Below are positions 9,821 to 18,674 of a stretch of DNA of 64,000 bases, piece by piece. A model generated the notes under the pieces. It ran no database searches. It was not told the origin of the DNA and saw only the letters and a list, made by a program, of their open reading frames with translations. Source of the DNA: CAZFUY01 sp964522445 (GTDB lineage Bacteria > Pseudomonadota > Gammaproteobacteria > SZUA-229); assembly GCA_964522445.1 (NCBI GenBank), contig CAZFUY010000003.1, positions 3,305 to 67,304 of the forward strand. Direction: 5' to 3'. Made by a program: the position numbers and the translations under genes. Positions within the stretch are counted from its first letter, which is position 1. Every line of letters starts with the position of its first letter.

Positions 9821-10585
9821 TTAATTAGAGCATGTGTATGAAGAAATGGTCGGGTTGGCAGTATCTCCATTACCATCAATGAAGCCGGAGTTCCATATTT
9901 GTATTAGGGTTGTGCCACTGCATAAGGTGGAATGCTGACATCCGTCTCCATTCCACAGACCGTCAGCAAAATCATGCGTGCCATTTATTGTCTGAACATC
10001 AATAATTTGATCTGCAGGTACAGCACCTACGGCTGTAGATTCATATGTGCCATTATGGTTACAGTCAATAAAAGGTTCTGGTAAATCATCAACAGTGGTT
10101 GTGAAACTATCACCATCATCAAAAAAACCATTGCCATTTGTATCACTAAATTCTTCTTCTCCTAATGTGTAAGCAATAAAATAGATTCGATAGTCATTTG
10201 GTGCTTCAGCTGGGTTTCCAGAAGTCCATTTAACACTGCATGTCCCATTTGATGTTACACATGAATTTGTATTAAAAGATCCCCACTCAGTTCTAAAATT
10301 TACTGTGTGAGTACCAGAAATATTAATGTTATTTCGGTCTGAAAGGGAAACAGAAACATCAATAGTTGTTTGTGTGCCAGGAATACCGTTACTATCCCAT
10401 AAACTAGGTGAAGCATCAGAAAAAAGTAGCACCAGACCTTTTTGACTTACAATATCTGTTGTCGTTGTGCTACTACTTGTTGATGTTGTAGAAGAGGTGG
10501 CTTCAAATCCACTATTACCACTGCCACAGGCAAATAGAATGGGTATTGTTATAAATATACAAAGAGTCTTAACTAAATATTTCAT
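9821..10585 (-). CDS. Ser/Thr-rich lipoprotein of unknown function in the pil locus
   Basis: 254 residues with a lipoprotein signal peptide ending in the lipobox LFAC (Cys20). A Ser/Thr-only linker follows at about 31-44, then a mostly beta-strand region resembling an Ig-like/invasin-type fold (DVSVSLSDRNNINISG, CSVKWTSGNP). An acidic DTNGNGFFDDGDS stretch looks like a calcium-binding EF-hand/dockerin-type loop. The late half has several cysteines. The gene starts 22 nt after pilQ on the same strand, so it is likely expressed with the pilus operon. I do not recognise a named family. A surface or periplasmic accessory of the secretin is a guess from position. Confidence 0.8.
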   Translation of the reverse strand: MKYLVKTLCIFITIPILFACGSGNSGFEATSSTTSTSSSTTTTDIVSQKGLVLLFSDASPSLWDSNGIPGTQTTIDVSVSLSDRNNINISGTHTVNFRTEWGSFNTNSCVTSNGTCSVKWTSGNPAEAPNDYRIYFIAYTLGEEEFSDTNGNGFFDDGDSFTTTVDDLPEPFIDCNHNGTYESTAVGAVPADQIIDVQTINGTHDFADGLWNGDGCQHSTLCSGTTLIQIWNSGFIDGNGDTANPTISSYTCSN

Positions 10586-10607
10586 AATGTTGCCTATATT
10601 TTCCAGC

Positions 10608-12761
10608 CTACAGCGATAAAGAATCTTTAAGAATCTTTGGTGTTACAAAAATCAGTAGTTCTGCTTTATTATCAACTTCAAGGCTGTGTCTAAATAGAGC
10701 GCCTATTAAAGGTAAGTCTCCTAAAACGGGTACTTTATCTTCCTGATTTGAGGAATCGCTTTCATATATACCACCAAGAACAACGGTATCTCCATTATTA
10801 ACTAGCACCTGAGTTTGTATTTCGCGAGTATCAATACTGGGGATTCCAGCAAAAACTTCGCCAATGGCGTCTTTATTAATTGCAAGATCAAGAATAACGC
10901 GATCATCGGGTGTGATTTGTGGTGTTACTTTTATACTTAGCACTGCTTTTTTGAAAGCAATTGTTGTAGCGCCACTTGATGAAGCCTGTTCGTAAGGTAT
11001 TTCTACACCCGATTCAATAAAGGCTTCATTTCTGTCAGCGGTGACGACCCTGGGGCTGGCAACAATTTCAGATGTCTTTTCAGCTTCTCTGGCAGATAAT
11101 TCCAGATCAATTAGATTGCTGCCACTAAGGATGGCGAAGGCAATAGAGCCTGTGGCTGAAGATGCGGGCATATTGACATTTAACCTGTCAGAACCAAGTG
11201 CTCCGCCTCCGGCCAGTGAGTCATTAGGAACAGTAACTGCGGTGGTTTGACCAAATGGCTGTGCGCCTGTTGCACTAACCATATCATTTGTGCCCTGGAA
11301 TGTACCACTGCTGGTGCTGAAATTAGAGCCGCTAGTAGACGCATAAGTTGCACCAAAGCGGACACCCAGTTCTTTCACAAAGTCATCAGTTGCAATAACA
11401 ATACGTGATTCAATTAATACCTGTCGCACAGGAACATCCAGTTTGTTTAAAATACGACGGATTTCTGAAATAACATCATCGGTATCTTTAATAAGTATGG
11501 AGTTGGTGCGTTCATCAATAATTACCTGGCCACGTTCAGAAAGCAGGCCATTACCTTCGCTGCCGCCTTCGCCTCCGCCAAATAATTTTTCAAGGTCAGT
11601 AACTTTGGCAAAATTTATCTGAAAATATGCGGTACGTATAGGCGCTAAATCAACAACCTGTTTTTTAGCTTCCAGTTCCAGTTTTTCCTGTGCGGCAATT
11701 TCTTCTGATGGTGCAACCAGTACTACATTGCCATTTTCACGTTTGCCCAGTCCTTTTGCTTTTAGAATAATATCCAGAGCCTGATCCCAGGGAACATTTT
11801 TTAATCGCAGTGTCAGGTTGCCATCAACTGAGTCGCTAACGACAATATTAAGCCCTGTAAAGTCTGCAATTAACTGTAAGACTGCACGGATAGGGATGTC
11901 CTGGAAGTTGAGTGATAAACGCTCGCCAACATAGCCAAATTTAGCTTTCTTTGCCTCTTCCTTATCTTCTTTTGATATAGGCTTAAATTCGATAGTAAAG
12001 GTTTTATCTGTTTGATAAGCCAGGTGTTCATAGTTACGGTTAACAGGCGTGATTTCAAGTCTTGCTGCATTATCTAAAATAAAGCTGTCAATGGATTTAA
12101 CAGGTGTTGCAAAATCAGTGACATCTAATCTTTGTGTTAATTTTTCAGGCAAACTTGCACCAATAAATCTAACAATAACTTTTCCCGCCTGTTCGCTAAT
12201 ATCCATTGGGATATTAGCATCTGTCATATGAATAATGACACGACCTTCACCTTTTTCACCACGCCTGAAGTCAATATTACTAACACCACGAGCGGTGTGT
12301 TCAAATCTTGATGATGAATTGTTTGATTGTTCAGCAAAAACTGTTTCGCTTTTGTCACTATCAAGAGTAATAGTGAGCTGATTATTTGAAACCTGCACAT
12401 TGTAAGGTACAACCTCAGTAAGATTTAAAATCATACGGGTTTTGTTTTTTGCAGTAATTGTTGTAATTGAATCAGCTATACCTAAACCTATAGGCTGGTT
12501 TCTTTTTTCAAGTTTACTAACGGTATCTTCAAAATCAAAAGCTATACGAGCAGGGTTATCAATAGTAAAACTTAAAGGTTTTTTGGGTGTTGAAGATAAG
12601 TCTACAATAATTTGTATACGGTTGCCTGGCAGGGCGGAGTATCTGACGGCAGTGATTTCATTTGTTGCGGCTTGCACAAATATTGGTGAGCAGGTAATGG
12701 CTAAAACAAAACACAGCGCAATGTTTTTTAATATATTGTTTTTTTGAGAAAAATAGTTCAT
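10608..12761 (-). CDS. pilQ: Type IV pilus secretin PilQ
   Basis: Outer-membrane pore through which the pilus is extruded. A signal peptide (MNYFSQKNNILKNIALCFV...) is followed by two AMIN domains (about 45-110 and 160-240 of the precursor), which bind peptidoglycan. Then come the secretin/TonB short N domain (LNFQDIPIRAVLQLIADF), an N1 domain and the C-terminal secretin barrel (VPVLGDLPLIGALFRH). I chose ATG 12761, which has GGGA 7 nt upstream and gives a clean signal peptide. ATG 12785 would add eight residues and overlap pilP by 11 nt, and is also possible. Last of the five pil genes. Confidence 0.95.
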   Translation of the reverse strand: MNYFSQKNNILKNIALCFVLAITCSPIFVQAATNEITAVRYSALPGNRIQIIVDLSSTPKKPLSFTIDNPARIAFDFEDTVSKLEKRNQPIGLGIADSITTITAKNKTRMILNLTEVVPYNVQVSNNQLTITLDSDKSETVFAEQSNNSSSRFEHTARGVSNIDFRRGEKGEGRVIIHMTDANIPMDISEQAGKVIVRFIGASLPEKLTQRLDVTDFATPVKSIDSFILDNAARLEITPVNRNYEHLAYQTDKTFTIEFKPISKEDKEEAKKAKFGYVGERLSLNFQDIPIRAVLQLIADFTGLNIVVSDSVDGNLTLRLKNVPWDQALDIILKAKGLGKRENGNVVLVAPSEEIAAQEKLELEAKKQVVDLAPIRTAYFQINFAKVTDLEKLFGGGEGGSEGNGLLSERGQVIIDERTNSILIKDTDDVISEIRRILNKLDVPVRQVLIESRIVIATDDFVKELGVRFGATYASTSGSNFSTSSGTFQGTNDMVSATGAQPFGQTTAVTVPNDSLAGGGALGSDRLNVNMPASSATGSIAFAILSGSNLIDLELSAREAEKTSEIVASPRVVTADRNEAFIESGVEIPYEQASSSGATTIAFKKAVLSIKVTPQITPDDRVILDLAINKDAIGEVFAGIPSIDTREIQTQVLVNNGDTVVLGGIYESDSSNQEDKVPVLGDLPLIGALFRHSLEVDNKAELLIFVTPKILKDSLSL

Positions 12762-12774
12762 GTATGTATCCCGT

Positions 12775-13299
12775 TTAGTCATCACTTATACCAAGGCTTG
12801 CGCTTCGCTCTACATAGCCGCCCAAGCCGTCAGGAATAATTTCAATTAATTCGATTTTATCTTCTGTAACAGAAACTATCTGGCCTTCGTTTTGACCTGC
12901 ATAGTTTCCTGTCTGTACTCGGTGCACCAGATTTTGGGGATCTTTAATGAGTCCCCATACTTGCTTGTTTTGCTCAAGAAGCCCAACCATGCGGAGTGTG
13001 TCCAGAGGGAAACTTTCCAGCGGCTCTTTGGGTCTTTGTTCTTTTTGAATAGAGTTGTTTTCATCGGCTGATTCAGCTTCTGCTTCAAATGTAGCTTCGA
13101 AAGGATCTCTTAGATCTGTTGCTGAATATATAAAATTTTGATACGGCTTAAACTGGGGTAAAGGTTGTACGCTGCCCAGGTGTTTTAGTTTTGTCTGGCT
13201 TATAAATTCGTTTAAGTCTGTTACGTCATTGCTACAGCCACTGGTTAGAACGGCTACCAGTAAAGAGGTAATAATGCTTTTTTTATGTGCAAAAAACAT
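12775..13299 (-). CDS. pilP: Type IV pilus assembly lipoprotein PilP
   Basis: Lipoprotein signal with lipobox TSGC (Cys22). PilP links the PilN/PilO inner-membrane complex to PilQ. The N-terminal part is extended and probably disordered; the compact beta domain begins near residue 100 (LDTLRMVGLLEQNKQVWGLI) and carries the typical VHRVQTGNYAGQNEG segment. 174 residues is normal for the family. It overlaps pilO by one base, indicating translational coupling. Confidence 0.94.
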   Translation of the reverse strand: MFFAHKKSIITSLLVAVLTSGCSNDVTDLNEFISQTKLKHLGSVQPLPQFKPYQNFIYSATDLRDPFEATFEAEAESADENNSIQKEQRPKEPLESFPLDTLRMVGLLEQNKQVWGLIKDPQNLVHRVQTGNYAGQNEGQIVSVTEDKIELIEIIPDGLGGYVERSASLGISDD

Positions 13300-13943
13300 T
13301 AGCTATTATCCCCATTGTCTTCATCTTCATCCAGATACTGGTATGTAACAGCAGTAAGCTCCATAACCAGGCGAACCCCTTTTTTACCGCTAGGGTGTTG
13401 AATAGAAATATCCTGTAAGGTGACTATTCGTGGTAATGCGGCAACACCGCTGATAAATCGGGCAAACTGGTGATAGCGGCCAGTAACGCGTAATTTTATA
13501 GGATATTCTGCATAAAACTCTTTTGGGCTAAGACCTTCGGGTTTGAAAAAATCAATTTCGAGGCCACTGGCTATACCTGTCTGAGATATATCTGTAAGCA
13601 ATGTTTCAATTTCTGTTTTATTGGGAAGTTGTCTTAACAGTGCGCCAAATGTACGCTCCATTTCGATTAGTTGTTGTTTGTAGGCCTCTAGATTTGCGGC
13701 TTTACTTTGTTTTTGGTCAAATGCGCTTCTAAGTTCTATTTCTTTTTTCTCTGCACTTTCAAGTGTTGTTAATTGTGGCTCTGTGTCAAACCATAAGCCA
13801 ACGCCTAAAACGATAATGCTCAGGAAAGCAATAACAGCAATTTTTGCACCGGCGGGAGCAGAGCCAATTTTTTTAAGATCTTCAGCATCCAGATTGTTAA
13901 TGCTTTCAATTATTTCACCAATATCAATTTCAGATAGTTTCAT
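13299..13943 (-). CDS. pilO: Type IV pilus inner-membrane protein PilO
   Basis: 214 residues: short cytoplasmic N-terminus, one transmembrane segment at about 33-51 (AVIAFLSIIVLGVGLWF), a coiled coil, and a ferredoxin-like periplasmic domain with the typical GLEIDFFKP and FYAEYPIKLRVTGRYHQ stretches. It forms heterodimers with PilN in the alignment complex between the cytoplasmic motor and PilQ. It overlaps pilN by 4 nt and pilP by 1 nt. Confidence 0.94.
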   Translation of the reverse strand: MKLSEIDIGEIIESINNLDAEDLKKIGSAPAGAKIAVIAFLSIIVLGVGLWFDTEPQLTTLESAEKKEIELRSAFDQKQSKAANLEAYKQQLIEMERTFGALLRQLPNKTEIETLLTDISQTGIASGLEIDFFKPEGLSPKEFYAEYPIKLRVTGRYHQFARFISGVAALPRIVTLQDISIQHPSGKKGVRLVMELTAVTYQYLDEDEDNGDNS

Positions 13944-14503
13944 TGTTCTTTATCCTCAGCTGATTTTGGCATGCTTTGGGCTAGCTCAAGAATGAATTCG
14001 CTGCCCCTACCATCTTTTCTTTTGCTTTCAATAACTTTTAGTTTTGGCTTTTTAAGCCATTCTGATGCGTCTATATTGCGCATATATGCTGAAACGCGGC
14101 CATTGGATTCTGAAATACCCGTGAATTCAAAACTGTCTGCACTTTGTTTTATTTTTTTAAGGTAAATGCCTTCTGGCATAGTGCGCACAATCTCATCAAA
14201 AACATGCACGATTTGTGGGCGACGCTGTTGTAAGGATTGAATAATTTCCATGCGAGCCAGTAAACGCTCTTTAGTCTCTTCGAGATTCTGGATTTCTTTT
14301 AACTGAGCTTCTAATTTTGTTATTTCTTTTGTCAGGATGTCATTTCTATAATTCTGGTGATCAATCATTTTTCCAATATTGACATGAACTAAAAAAATAA
14401 TTGCTGCTGCAAAAGCTACAGACATAATTAATAAAGAAATGAATTGTCGTGTTTGTTCAGTGCGACGTTCTTCGCGCCAGGGCAGTAGATTAATATGAGC
14501 CAT
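13940..14503 (-). CDS. pilN: Type IV pilus inner-membrane protein PilN
   Basis: 187 residues beginning MAHINLLPWREERR, the conserved cytoplasmic motif (INLLPWR) by which PilN binds PilM. A transmembrane segment at about 22-44, a coiled coil and a ferredoxin-like periplasmic domain follow. It shares one base with pilM upstream and four with pilO downstream. Confidence 0.95.
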   Translation of the reverse strand: MAHINLLPWREERRTEQTRQFISLLIMSVAFAAAIIFLVHVNIGKMIDHQNYRNDILTKEITKLEAQLKEIQNLEETKERLLARMEIIQSLQQRRPQIVHVFDEIVRTMPEGIYLKKIKQSADSFEFTGISESNGRVSAYMRNIDASEWLKKPKLKVIESKRKDGRGSEFILELAQSMPKSAEDKEQ

Positions 14504-15579
14504 TAGTCAAAGCTCCTTAGCGCAAGACCGCAGGCAATCATTAATGCCGGAGCATCATTACTGAGTGCCTGTGCATTAACTTTATTAGATAGTTCCATAT
14601 TAACAAAAGGATTGGCCAAAATGGTTTTTGTGCCCAGTTGGGCTTCAATAAGTTCATCAATGCCAGGGATAGATGCGCAACCGCCAGCAAGTGCAATCAT
14701 ATCGACAGAGTTGTGTTGTCCTGCGGTATAAAAAAATTGTAGAAAGCGGCTGACCTGTTGTGCCATAGTTTCTTTAAAAGGTTCTAAAACTTCTGGAATA
14801 TAATTATCAGGTAAACCACCTATTTTTTTCAGGCGGCCTGCTTCTTCGTAGGCCAGGCCATATCGGCGCATGATTTCTTCGGTTAGCTGTTTACCGCCAA
14901 AAGCCTGTTCACGCGTGTAGATAAGCTCATTGTCTTCGATGACGTTCAGGCTGGTCATGGTTGCGCCAACATCTAATACGGCTATTACAAAAGGTTCGTC
15001 ATCATCGTCATCCTTTGAATTGTCTTTTTCCGGAACAAGCAGTTTTGATGCGTTTTCAATTGAGTAGGCTTCAACATCGACAATTTTGGATGTTAATCCG
15101 GCAATTTCTGTGGCGGCGGTACGTAATTCTACATTTTCACTTCGTGATGCGGCTAATAACACGTCTACTGTTTCAGGGTTGTTTTTTGTTTCGCCCAGAA
15201 TCTGGAAATCCAGGTTGATTTCTTCTAATGGATAGGGGATATACTGATCGGCTTCCATTTCAATTTGCACTTCCATGTCATCTTCAGAAAGTGCTGCTGG
15301 CATGGTGATGACTTTGGTAATAACGGCAGAGCCGGCTACTGCTACGGCAACCTGTTTGCACTTTGTGCCGGCACGTTTTAATGCTTTTTGCAGTGTTTCG
15401 CCTACCGCTTCAATATCCTGAATGTTTTTTTCAACAACAGCATTGGCGGGTAGCGGCTCAACGGCCAGACTTTCGACTCGGTAGCCCTTATCAGTTTTAG
15501 ACAATTCAACAAGTTTTATAGATGTTGAACTGATGTCTATGCCCAGTATGGGTGGTTTTTTGCGTTTCAGTTGAAACAC
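14503..15579 (-). CDS. pilM: Type IV pilus assembly ATPase-like protein PilM
   Basis: Cytoplasmic actin/FtsA-like protein that binds the PilN N-terminus. The fold's nucleotide motifs are visible: LGIDISSTSIKLVEL near the start, VLDVGATMTSLNVIE in the middle and IALAGGCASIPG near the end. 358 residues is normal. An acidic Asp run (SKDDDDDEP) lies just before the second phosphate motif. It is first in the pilMNOPQ operon; its promoter must lie in 15580-15897, opposite mrcA. Confidence 0.95.
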   Translation of the reverse strand: MFQLKRKKPPILGIDISSTSIKLVELSKTDKGYRVESLAVEPLPANAVVEKNIQDIEAVGETLQKALKRAGTKCKQVAVAVAGSAVITKVITMPAALSEDDMEVQIEMEADQYIPYPLEEINLDFQILGETKNNPETVDVLLAASRSENVELRTAATEIAGLTSKIVDVEAYSIENASKLLVPEKDNSKDDDDDEPFVIAVLDVGATMTSLNVIEDNELIYTREQAFGGKQLTEEIMRRYGLAYEEAGRLKKIGGLPDNYIPEVLEPFKETMAQQVSRFLQFFYTAGQHNSVDMIALAGGCASIPGIDELIEAQLGTKTILANPFVNMELSNKVNAQALSNDAPALMIACGLALRSFD

Positions 15580-15897
15580 TTGCCGTCCTCTTATTCCGTT
15601 GATGTTTTAAGTAGTTATAGCACTTTTGTGTGTATTTGCATTAAATATTAGCTGCAAGTATCGAATAATACTAGTCTATTTTCAAAATCATGTCGCCTGA
15701 TTTGAATTCAGAGACTATAATTTCACTAGTTTTTACTCTAGTTATGCAGTCATTTATTAAGGGGGCTGTCACTTGGTGGTGGCATTTTCTTAAATTTTCA
15801 TGCGATTACCTGAGAAAAGTATAGCTAAAATGTACCTGAATGCTGAAAATACCTGGAAAATTATAGTCAGCTCTATAAATATGGATAACTTAATAAT
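15580..15897. other. Divergent intergenic region pilM / mrcA
   Basis: 318 bp between two divergent starts. I see no open reading frame of note. A loose sigma-70 candidate for mrcA is TTCATG, 17 nt, TATAGC, ending near 15830, but it is weak. The region must hold promoters for both the pilus operon and mrcA. Confidence 0.5.
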
Positions 15898-18378
15898 ATG
15901 CAAAAATTTCTGAAATTTCTTCGAATTAGTTTCAAGATTTTCTTCTCTGGCCTGGTTGTTGGCTTTGCAGGTCTTATTGGTCTGTATTTGTATTTAGAGC
16001 CAAAACTGCCATCAATTGAAGGTTTGAGTGATGTTCAGTTGCAGGTGCCCTTGCGTGTTTACAGTGCAGATGGCGCTTTAATGGCTGAATATGGTGAAAA
16101 AAGAAGGACACCAAAAAAGATAAAAGAAATTCCTGAGAAATTACGGCAGGCATTTTTAGCCGCAGAGGATGACCGCTTCTACCATCATCCCGGAGTAGAT
16201 TATCAGGGCATTTTACGCGCAGTGGTTCATTTAATAAAAACAGGTGAACGTGGTCAGGGTGGTAGTACGATTACTATGCAGTTGGCGCGTAACTTTTATT
16301 TGAGTCGAGAAAAAACCTATGCTCGTAAATTAAATGAGATATTTTTAGCATTAAAAATAGAGCAGCAATTAACTAAGGATAATATTTTAGAGCTATATCT
16401 CAATAAGATATATCTGGGTAATCGAGCTTATGGTGTTGCTGCTGCAAGTCGTGTTTATTACGGCAAGCAAATGAAAAATCTGGATCTGGCGCAAATAGCC
16501 ATGATCGCAGGCCTGCCTAAAGCACCCTCTCGTTATAACCCTATTATTAATCCTCAGCGTGCCCTGACACGACGTAACTATGTGCTTAAGCGCATGGTTG
16601 AGCTAGATTTTGTTTCTGAGGCGGATGCTCGTTGGGCCAAAGCTCAACCTGCCAGTGCGGGGCTGCATGATTCCCCTGTAGAAGTTTCGGCATCATATGT
16701 GGCCGAGATGGTACGTGCAGAGATTTCTCGTCAGTTTGGTGAAGAGGCATATAACAAAGGCCTAAAAGTTTATACCACCATTGATAAGCGTCTTCAGGAT
16801 GCGGCTAATAAAAGTGTTCAACATGCTTTGCTGGCTTATGATCAGCGTCATGGTTATAGAGGGCCGGAACAGCATATAGACTTTAATGTTGGTGAAATTG
16901 CAGAAGATGCCTGGGAAGAGGCATTAGAAGGTGTTACTAATCATGGCAAATTACTGGCGGCATTTGTAACGGCGGTAGGTGAGCAGGATGCCAGAGTCTA
17001 TTTAAAAGGGGGGCGGTTAATTAATCTGGACTGGGCGGGGCTTTCCTGGGCTAAACCTTATATTGATGTTAACCGTCAGGGAAAAGCGCCAGAAAAAGTG
17101 GCGGATATACTAAAAGTTGGTGACCTTATACGCATATATAGAGACATAAATGGTCACTGGAAATTAGGTCAGATTCCAGAAGTGCAGGGTGCTTTAACAT
17201 CTGTTGTACCTAATGATGGAGCGATTAAAGCGCTGGTGGGTGGTTTTGATTTTCATCAGAGTAAATTTAATCGTGCTGTTCAGGCTCGGCGTCAGGCAGG
17301 TTCCAGTTTTAAGCCCTTTATTTATAGTGCTGCTCTGGAGAAGAAATTTACAGCTGCATCCATTATCAATGATGCGCCCGTAGTGTTTCATGATCCTGCG
17401 CTGGAGGGTACATGGCGGCCAGAAAATTACAGTGGAAAGTTTTATGGCCCAACGCGTTTACGTGAAGCACTGGTTAAATCCAGAAATCTGGTCTCTATCA
17501 GGATATTGAGATCAATAGGTGTTCGTTATGCTACACAGTTCGCTGCAAGATTTGGATTTAACCCTAATCTATTGCCGCATGATCTTTCGTTGGCTCTGGG
17601 TAGTGGCGAATTAAGCCCGCTTGATTTATCGACAGGATTTTCTGTTTTTGCAAATGGAGGATACCGTATTAAGACATATTTTATTCAGCGTATAGAAGAC
17701 ATGTCTGGCAAGATACTATTTGAAGCTGATCCAGAAGTGGCCTGTGTGAGTTGTGTATTAAAAGCCAGGGGTATTGCTTTGCCTGCTAAATCTCAGCTAC
17801 AACCGGACTCTGTTTCAGGTGATGCTGTGGCTGAAGAAGAACTGGTTATTGACGAAAACATTGATTCAAAGTTACCCAGGCAAGCTGAGCTTGCTGTAGA
17901 TAAACGTGTTATCTATATTATGGGAACAATCTTGCAGGATGTAATAAAGAGAGGCACAGGCCGCCGAGCTAGAGCGCTGGGTCGCCATGATCTGCATGGT
18001 AAAACAGGAACAACCAATGACCAGAAGGATGCCTGGTTTAATGGCTTTAATCGCTCATTAGTTGCTACAGTATGGGTCGGTTTTGATCAGCAGACACGTT
18101 CACTGGGTAATTATGAAACTGGCTCAAAAGCGGCATTGCCTATGTGGATTGATTTTATGCGTACAGCGTTACAGGGTGTGCCAGAAGATATGATGCCGCG
18201 CCCGGAAAATCTGGTAAGTGTTAAAATTAATCCCGAAACGGGTGAGCTGGCCAGAGCAAATGATAAGAATGCTATTTTTGAAATCTTTCGTGCTGAGCGC
18301 GCACCCAGGGCAAAAGCAGCTCCGAATATATCTAATGAATCTGATAACCAGCGGGTTATACCTGAGCAATTGTTTTAA
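15898..18378 (+). CDS. mrcA: Penicillin-binding protein 1A (bifunctional class A PBP)
   Basis: Polymerises and crosslinks peptidoglycan at the outer face of the inner membrane. It has an N-terminal membrane anchor (about 10-32), a GT51 glycosyltransferase domain with AAEDDRFYHHPG (Glu90 catalytic) and GQGGSTITMQLARN, an OB-like insert at about 310-430, then the transpeptidase domain with SxxK (Ser469 in GSSFKPF), SRN (KSRNLVS) and KTG (GKTGTTND). 826 residues is close to E. coli PBP1A (850). The location opposite pilMNOPQ is conserved in gammaproteobacteria. Confidence 0.96.
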   Translation: MQKFLKFLRISFKIFFSGLVVGFAGLIGLYLYLEPKLPSIEGLSDVQLQVPLRVYSADGALMAEYGEKRRTPKKIKEIPEKLRQAFLAAEDDRFYHHPGVDYQGILRAVVHLIKTGERGQGGSTITMQLARNFYLSREKTYARKLNEIFLALKIEQQLTKDNILELYLNKIYLGNRAYGVAAASRVYYGKQMKNLDLAQIAMIAGLPKAPSRYNPIINPQRALTRRNYVLKRMVELDFVSEADARWAKAQPASAGLHDSPVEVSASYVAEMVRAEISRQFGEEAYNKGLKVYTTIDKRLQDAANKSVQHALLAYDQRHGYRGPEQHIDFNVGEIAEDAWEEALEGVTNHGKLLAAFVTAVGEQDARVYLKGGRLINLDWAGLSWAKPYIDVNRQGKAPEKVADILKVGDLIRIYRDINGHWKLGQIPEVQGALTSVVPNDGAIKALVGGFDFHQSKFNRAVQARRQAGSSFKPFIYSAALEKKFTAASIINDAPVVFHDPALEGTWRPENYSGKFYGPTRLREALVKSRNLVSIRILRSIGVRYATQFAARFGFNPNLLPHDLSLALGSGELSPLDLSTGFSVFANGGYRIKTYFIQRIEDMSGKILFEADPEVACVSCVLKARGIALPAKSQLQPDSVSGDAVAEEELVIDENIDSKLPRQAELAVDKRVIYIMGTILQDVIKRGTGRRARALGRHDLHGKTGTTNDQKDAWFNGFNRSLVATVWVGFDQQTRSLGNYETGSKAALPMWIDFMRTALQGVPEDMMPRPENLVSVKINPETGELARANDKNAIFEIFRAERAPRAKAAPNISNESDNQRVIPEQLF

Positions 18379-18394
18379 AGAAAAGCTGTGTTTT

Positions 18395-18603
18395 TTGTAG
18401 GAGTGGCTTCGTACGACCTGAGTGGTATCACAACGGTAGTGTTTTGAGTTGGTTATAAGCAGATATCGGTTGATTGATTATACATGGGGACAGACCTCGC
18501 TTTTTGAGCTCTGTCCCCCTCGAAGTGACTATGTAATCACAACTCCGTACAGCTTGAGTGGTATCACAACGGGGACGGAGCGCAAACAGCGCGATCCATC
18601 CCC
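18395..18603. repeat. REP-like dispersed repeat, copy 1
   Basis: Composite palindromic element. A half unit TTGTAGGAGTGGCTTCG at 18395 is followed at 18455-18603 by a block repeated at 63851-64000. The block holds two hairpins: GGGGACAGA (18486-18494) with TCTGTCCCC (18510-18518), and GGGGACGGA (18571-18579) with TCCATCCCC (18595-18603), the latter with an inner GCGC/GCGC stem. The 17-mer GAGTGGTATCACAACGG occurs twice (18420-18436, 18556-18572). The pattern resembles REP elements mobilised by RAYT (TnpA-REP) transposases; no such gene is in the window. The rest of 18379-18674 shows no gene. Confidence 0.75.
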
Positions 18604-18674
18604 AGGCAAATCAGGTTTAAAATTTATTGATCTTAAGGTCTGCAACAGGATGTAAGCAGATATTTATTTCAATA

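Noticed and set aside
18449..18655. 68-codon plus-strand frame after mrcA
   Set aside because: It lies within the REP-like repeat, and the second copy at 63851 does not preserve it as a gene.
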